From an uncultured Eggerthella sp. (GTDB taxonomy: Bacteria > Actinomycetota > Coriobacteriia > Coriobacteriales > Eggerthellaceae), in the NCBI GenBank assembly GCA_900548955.1, contig URMQ01000009.1, positions 1 to 26,129 of the forward strand: a DNA stretch of 26,129 bases. The letters run 5' to 3'. Under the pieces are notes generated by a model that worked only from the letters and a program-made list of their open reading frames with translations, was not told the DNA's origin and searched no databases. This document shows, in pieces, positions 22,636-26,129 of the stretch (the stretch's first letter is position 1; each line of letters begins with the position of its first letter). The translations under genes and the position numbers were made by a program.

Positions 22636-23559
22636 TTAGAAACGAGTAATCCAATCTTCATATTCTGGAACCTTGCCATAAGCAACATCGAAATAACGCT
22701 TCTGAAGCGCTTCGGTGATAGGTCCGCGCTTACCAATTACACGGTCATCAATGCTATTGATAGGAGTAAGTTCTGCAGCAGAACCAGTCATGAATGCTTC
22801 GTCTGCAATATAAAGATCAGAACGAGTAAGAGATTCCTCAATAGCAGGAATATCCATATCGGTTGCAAGGGTCAAAATGGTGTCGCGGGTAATGCCTTCA
22901 AGCAAGCCATCAGACAGTGGAGGGGTAGACAAAATACCATTACGTACCACGAAAATGTTTTCGCCTGTGCCTTCGCAAACACGACCCTCTTCGTTAAGCA
23001 TAATTGCTTCGGCGTAGCCATGAAGAGTTGCTTCCTTCTTTGCAAGAATGGAATTCATATAAGAAGCGGAAGACTTAACGGCAGGAGGAATAGCATTAAA
23101 GGAACGCTGACGCCAAGAAGAAACGCCTACCTTGATGCCATTTTCCAAAGCCTCTGCGCCCAAATAAGCATCCCATGGCCATACCGCAATAATGACGTCC
23201 ACTGGAGCGCCCGTCGGATCAACGCCCATCTGACCATAACCGTAGTAAGCCAAAGGACGAATGTAGCAAGACTTAATATTGTTCTTCTTGATGATATCTA
23301 CCGTAGCTTCGCAGAGTTCATCAACCGTATAAGGAAGCTCCATCATGGCAATCTTAGCGCTGCGGTGCAGACGTTCCATGTGGTCGCGCAGACGGAAAAT
23401 AACTGCTTCATCTGTGTCGGTATTGTGATAGCAACGAATACCTTCGAATACACCAGAACCATAATGCAAAGCATGCGTCAGCACATGAGTAGTAGCCTGT
23501 TCCCACGGAATAGCTTCGCCATTTTTCCAAATGTAATCCACAGCTTCTACGTCAGCCAT
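22636..23559 (-). CDS. ilvE: Branched-chain amino acid aminotransferase
   Basis: This PLP enzyme carries out the last step of isoleucine, leucine and valine synthesis, transferring an amino group from glutamate. The 307-residue protein is a fold-type IV transaminase: ALHYGSGVFEGIRCY at the start, YIRPLAYYGYGQMGV, the PLP lysine Lys162 in PPAVKSSASYMNS, EAIMLNEEGRVCEGTGENIF and the C-terminal EAFMTGSAAELTPI. The KSSASY form differs slightly from the commoner KasGNY around the lysine. ATG at 23559 has AAAGGACA upstream. It sits between a (p)ppGpp synthetase gene and cimA on the same strand. Confidence 0.95.
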   Translation of the reverse strand: MADVEAVDYIWKNGEAIPWEQATTHVLTHALHYGSGVFEGIRCYHNTDTDEAVIFRLRDHMERLHRSAKIAMMELPYTVDELCEATVDIIKKNNIKSCYIRPLAYYGYGQMGVDPTGAPVDVIIAVWPWDAYLGAEALENGIKVGVSSWRQRSFNAIPPAVKSSASYMNSILAKKEATLHGYAEAIMLNEEGRVCEGTGENIFVVRNGILSTPPLSDGLLEGITRDTILTLATDMDIPAIEESLTRSDLYIADEAFMTGSAAELTPINSIDDRVIGKRGPITEALQKRYFDVAYGKVPEYEDWITRF

Positions 23560-23614
23560 GATTTGTCCTTTCAGTCTTAATTGGTTTTGTTTTTTCTTTC
23601 AGACACCGTATTTT

Positions 23615-23632
23615 ACTCCAACTAAGTGGAGT
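23615..23632. other. Small inverted repeat in the ilvE leader
   Basis: ACTCCA (23615-23620) pairs with TGGAGT (23627-23632), flanked by TTTT on the left and GAAAAA on the right, so the stem can lengthen with A-T pairs. No T-run follows on the minus strand. It may be an operator or a leader hairpin about 60 bases before ilvE. Left of the relQ-type stop, 23707-23740 is a decayed TAAGC-rich repeat. No T-box core was seen. Confidence 0.35.
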
Positions 23633-23753
23633 GAAAAATAACGAAACATATTTGCAATGTTTGCGGGGCTCAACGCTCCGTAAATGGCTGAAAGCCGCGT
23701 GGTAGAGGCTAAGCCGTAAGCTTAACGTAAGCCTAAGTCTCTTTAAGTCAAGC

Positions 23754-24599
23754 CTACTTCCCAGCTTCAACAACATGAAATGCTGGTTGGGCTTTCGCAA
23801 CCCGCTCTTCTTGTTCCTCAAGTTGTTCCCGCCGCTTGCGTGCTGCTTCTTCTACGTCAGTAGTTTGTACAGCATGCATCAAAATTTGCATACGTCGTTC
23901 TACGTCTTCGATAATATCCGAACAATTTTTTAGCTCGTCAAACATATCGATGCCTTCAAGCTGAACATCTTGTTTGTATTTCAAGGTGTGCTCCAACGAA
24001 GCCCAGAAGTCCATTGCAACAGTACGGAATTGAATCTCAACCGGAACATACTGCTTGCGATCAAGAAAATAAACAGGCACTTTAACAATAACGTGCAAGC
24101 TGCGATAACCATTAGGCTTTGGGTGAGCAATGTAGTCTTTTACCTTTATAATTTTCAGGTCATCTTGCATGGAGAGAACCTTTACCATGGCATACACATC
24201 ATCAATGTACGACACAATGACGCGCATGCCTGCAACATCTAAAATATGCTCCTCGACCGACTGTAAAGTGATCGGTACATCATAGCGTTGTAACTTTTGA
24301 AATACACTTTTTGGTGTTTTAAGACGCGTTTGCATATGGTGAATAGGATTGCGATTAAAACGATATTCTAAATCCGCGTCAAGAATTTCAAAGCGCGTTT
24401 TCATTTCCCGAATAGCAGCTTCGTATTTCTTGAACAGCGACGTACTTGCCTTTTCAAACAATAGAAAATGTTCAGCAAGTTGCTGCTTTTGTTCTGCTGT
24501 CATTTCCGTAGCGTTATTTCGGCTCTGCTCGGTTGTTAATTTTGCAGACGCCTTTTGTTCGTCAGTTATTTTACTAGCGGTCATCATTCCCCGCTCCAT
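23754..24599 (-). CDS. Small alarmone synthetase, (p)ppGpp synthetase domain only
   Basis: This protein (281 residues from ATG 24599) makes the stress alarmone (p)ppGpp from GTP or GDP and ATP. It has the RelA/SpoT synthetase domain (about 75-235): RLKTPKSVFQKLQRYDV, then DVAGMRVIVSYIDDVY, KDYIAHPKPNGYRSLHVIV and VPVEIQFRTVAMDFWASLEH. There is no hydrolase, TGS or ACT domain, so it is of the stand-alone RelQ/YjbM kind. The N-terminus (about 1-45) and C-terminus (about 240-281, Arg/Glu-rich) are polar extensions. ATG 24599 has AGAGGGG at 8 bases; the double ATG at 24587/24584 has GGAG and is equally possible. ilvE follows 194 bases downstream. Confidence 0.92.
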   Translation of the reverse strand: MERGMMTASKITDEQKASAKLTTEQSRNNATEMTAEQKQQLAEHFLLFEKASTSLFKKYEAAIREMKTRFEILDADLEYRFNRNPIHHMQTRLKTPKSVFQKLQRYDVPITLQSVEEHILDVAGMRVIVSYIDDVYAMVKVLSMQDDLKIIKVKDYIAHPKPNGYRSLHVIVKVPVYFLDRKQYVPVEIQFRTVAMDFWASLEHTLKYKQDVQLEGIDMFDELKNCSDIIEDVERRMQILMHAVQTTDVEEAARKRREQLEEQEERVAKAQPAFHVVEAGK

Positions 24600-24906
24600 T
24601 TATAATTCCCCTCTTAGCTTCTGAAATAAGTTCGAATCTGTCGGCATAAAAAGTAGCTATTAGGCTATTTCACCAAGCCATCCCGCATACTATTCCTGTA
24701 GGCAGTTTCACAATCTTATCTCAACAAGCAATACTACAATCTCCGGTAAGCAATACTGCAATGCTATTTACCTAGAATACCTAGATCTATTCTCCCATTT
24801 GCGCCTATAACAAATTTATTACCCCATCGTTACTCAACATCCGCAAAAACCCAACGAGCGAAACAACCATACGAACAAGTAAATAAGCAAAATGACCCGT
24901 CAAAAA
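24600..24906. other. Non-coding spacer upstream of the alarmone synthetase, with 22-bp repeat
   Basis: No gene is apparent. AAGCAATACT occurs twice 22 bases apart (24726 and 24748), followed both times by a CAAT two bases later, so a decayed 2 x 22-bp tandem repeat is present. CCTAGAATA/CCTAGATCT follows as a second short duplication (about 24771-24788). A promoter for the alarmone gene should lie here, but I could not single one out. Confidence 0.45.
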
Positions 24907-24934
24907 AATTGCCCCACCGCATGGCAGGGCAATT
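24907..24934 (-). terminator. Terminator of the glutamine synthetase gene
   Basis: AATTGCCC (24907-24914) pairs perfectly with GGGCAATT (24927-24934) around a 12-base loop. On the minus strand TTTTTGAC continues the T-run. It lies about 170 bases after the glnN stop, beyond the 38-bp repeats, so those repeats are transcribed. Confidence 0.88.
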
Positions 24935-24972
24935 GACTACCGAACTGCATAGATCTAAATCGTTCTGGATTA

Positions 24973-25086
24973 AGCTGGCCAGGCTGCTCAACCCGTACCA
25001 GCTATGTTAGAGCTGGCCAGGCTGCTCAACCCGTACCAGCTATGTTAAAGCTGGCCAGACTGTTCGGTTCGCACCAGCTATGTTAA
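24973..25086 (-). repeat. 3 x 38-bp tandem repeat in the 3' untranslated region of glnN
   Basis: Units start at 24973, 25011 and 25049, exactly 38 bases apart. Units 1 and 2 differ at one base; unit 3 differs mainly in its middle (GACTGTTCGGTTCGC). Every unit begins AGCTGG and has CCAGCT near its end, so each can form a hairpin; the ends that pair are unchanged while the middle varies. The array ends 16 bases from the glnN stop and precedes the terminator. Confidence 0.92.
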
Positions 25087-25102
25087 GCGCAGCTTTGTTG
25101 GT

Positions 25103-26129
25103 TTATGCATAAAACAGCATGTCATTATAAGTAGGAACAGGCCAATAGCCACGCTCAACAATGCACTCCAGATCGTCAATTTCTTTACGCAAAGCTTCCA
25201 TTGCAGGAATAACCTTAGCTGCATAAGAATTTGCCTGCTCTTGAGGATCCTCAATAGCTTCTGTAGCATCATGAATTTTAACCAACTGACGTACGCATTC
25301 TGCCGCACGATTAAATCCGTTAAGAATTTTATTTAACAGCTTTTCGTGCTCGGTCATATCCGCACCACGAAGCGCAGCCTTTACGGTAGTGATATTGCTT
25401 GCCAAATCTGCCATGTAATCACTAATAGCAGGTAGATACGTACGACGAGCCATACGAATCATAACGCGTGCTTCAATATTGAGAAGCTTGTTGTACTTTT
25501 CTAGTTTCACTTCATAACGGCTACGCACTTCCGCTTCACTAAGAACGTCAAATTCAGCAAACAAATCCAATGATTTTTGAGAAACAAAACAAGGCAGTGC
25601 TTCTGCGGTATTGCGGTAATTTGCCAAACCGCGACGCTGTGCTTCTTCTTCCCACTCTTCTGAATAACCATTGCCATTAAAGATAATGCGCTGATGATCA
25701 GTCAGGGTTTTCTTAATGTATTTAATAGCCTTCTTTTCGAATTCAGCACCTTCAACATCGCCCATAGCATCGGCAAAGTCTTTAAGACCCTTTGCCATAG
25801 CGGTGTTCAGAATTGTGTTGCAGTCCGCCAAGTTAACATCAGAACCTGGCATACGGAACTCAAACTTATTGCCCGTAAAAGCGAAGGGGCTCGTGCGATT
25901 TCGATCAGTGTTGTCCTTGAGGAACTTTGGCAATACCGCAACACCCAAGTCCATTGCTACTGCTTCTGCGGAATGATATTCCTTACCAGAAATAAGAGCA
26001 TCCACAATAGAACCTAATTCATCGCCCAAGAACATCGAAATGATGGCAGGAGGTGCTTCATTTGCACCCAAGCGATGATCGTTGCCAGCTGAAGCCACTG
26101 ACATGCGAAGAAGTTCTTGGTATTCGTCA
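25103..26129 (-). CDS. glnN: Glutamine synthetase type III, C-terminal part (cut by window edge)
   Basis: GSIII joins ammonia to glutamate with ATP. The visible 341 residues run from DEYQELLRMSVASAGNDHRL through LGANEAPPAIISMFLG, a GSIII signature, then TSPFAFTGNKFEFRMPGSDV with active-site Glu and Arg. The long helical C-terminal region special to this type follows, ending RGYWPVPTYNDMLFYA. Whole GSIII proteins are about 700 residues, so roughly half lies beyond the window. It carries no type I adenylylation signature in the visible part. The transcript continues through three 38-bp repeats to a strong terminator. Confidence 0.95.
   Translation of the reverse strand, partial: DEYQELLRMSVASAGNDHRLGANEAPPAIISMFLGDELGSIVDALISGKEYHSAEAVAMDLGVAVLPKFLKDNTDRNRTSPFAFTGNKFEFRMPGSDVNLADCNTILNTAMAKGLKDFADAMGDVEGAEFEKKAIKYIKKTLTDHQRIIFNGNGYSEEWEEEAQRRGLANYRNTAEALPCFVSQKSLDLFAEFDVLSEAEVRSRYEVKLEKYNKLLNIEARVMIRMARRTYLPAISDYMADLASNITTVKAALRGADMTEHEKLLNKILNGFNRAAECVRQLVKIHDATEAIEDPQEQANSYAAKVIPAMEALRKEIDDLECIVERGYWPVPTYNDMLFYA

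Noticed and set aside
24973..25086. CRISPR-like array
   Set aside because: The units are directly joined without unique spacers and no cas genes are present; these are simple tandem repeats. The same applies to 9915-10028 and 11163-11259.

Overview
The window looks like ordinary chromosome of an anaerobic, moderately low-GC member of the Actinomycetota, most likely class Coriobacteriia. The evidence is the small infA-rpmJ-rpsM-rpsK-rpsD-rpoA-rplQ block, an oxygen-sensitive class III ribonucleotide reductase (nrdD/nrdG), a type III glutamine synthetase and AT-rich intergenic DNA with E. coli-like promoters. The class call is inference and the genus cannot be told. I see no mobile element, prophage, CRISPR array or defence system. 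All protein genes but one lie on the minus strand.

Layout, left to right. 1-2067: the first 64 codons of enolase, a lone ECF-transporter transmembrane subunit (ecfT), nrdG, and a nrdD-nrdG gap holding a terminator-like hairpin. 2104-5048: nrdD, with NrdR-type operator boxes upstream, then a small membrane protein with a zinc ribbon. 5183-8846: the transcription/translation operon from infA to rplQ, with a promoter at its head and a terminator at its end; L17 carries a long acidic tail. 9097-9296: tRNA-Lys(TTT) with promoter and terminator. 9472-12067: a plus-strand YfcE/MJ0936-type phosphodiesterase converging on a D-2-hydroxyacid dehydrogenase, then a SanA/YdcF-type membrane protein and the leuS terminator. 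12123-17890: leuS, a secreted coiled-coil plus double-psi beta-barrel protein, and guaB with promoter and terminator. 17979-20758: an M18 aminopeptidase, a lipoprotein solute-binding protein and a YerC-type TrpR-like regulator. 20956-24599: cimA, ilvE and a small alarmone synthetase. 24907-26129: the terminator, repeats and C-terminal half of type III glutamine synthetase.

Functionally the window mixes core information processing with amino-acid metabolism: pyruvate-derived isoleucine synthesis (cimA, ilvE), glutamine synthesis, peptide breakdown, leucyl-tRNA charging and a (p)ppGpp synthetase upstream of the isoleucine genes. GuaB makes guanine nucleotides, the precursors of (p)ppGpp.

Three things stand out. 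First, short imperfect tandem arrays (units of 10-38 bp) recur in the spacers, often at or just past stop codons: nrdG, the convergent phosphodiesterase/dehydrogenase pair, the YdcF-type gene, cimA and glnN. Second, the IMP dehydrogenase is of the same type as the Tritrichomonas foetus enzyme. Third, two proteins carry unusual low-complexity C-terminal tails (L17 and the dehydrogenase). I found no convincing new multi-gene system.
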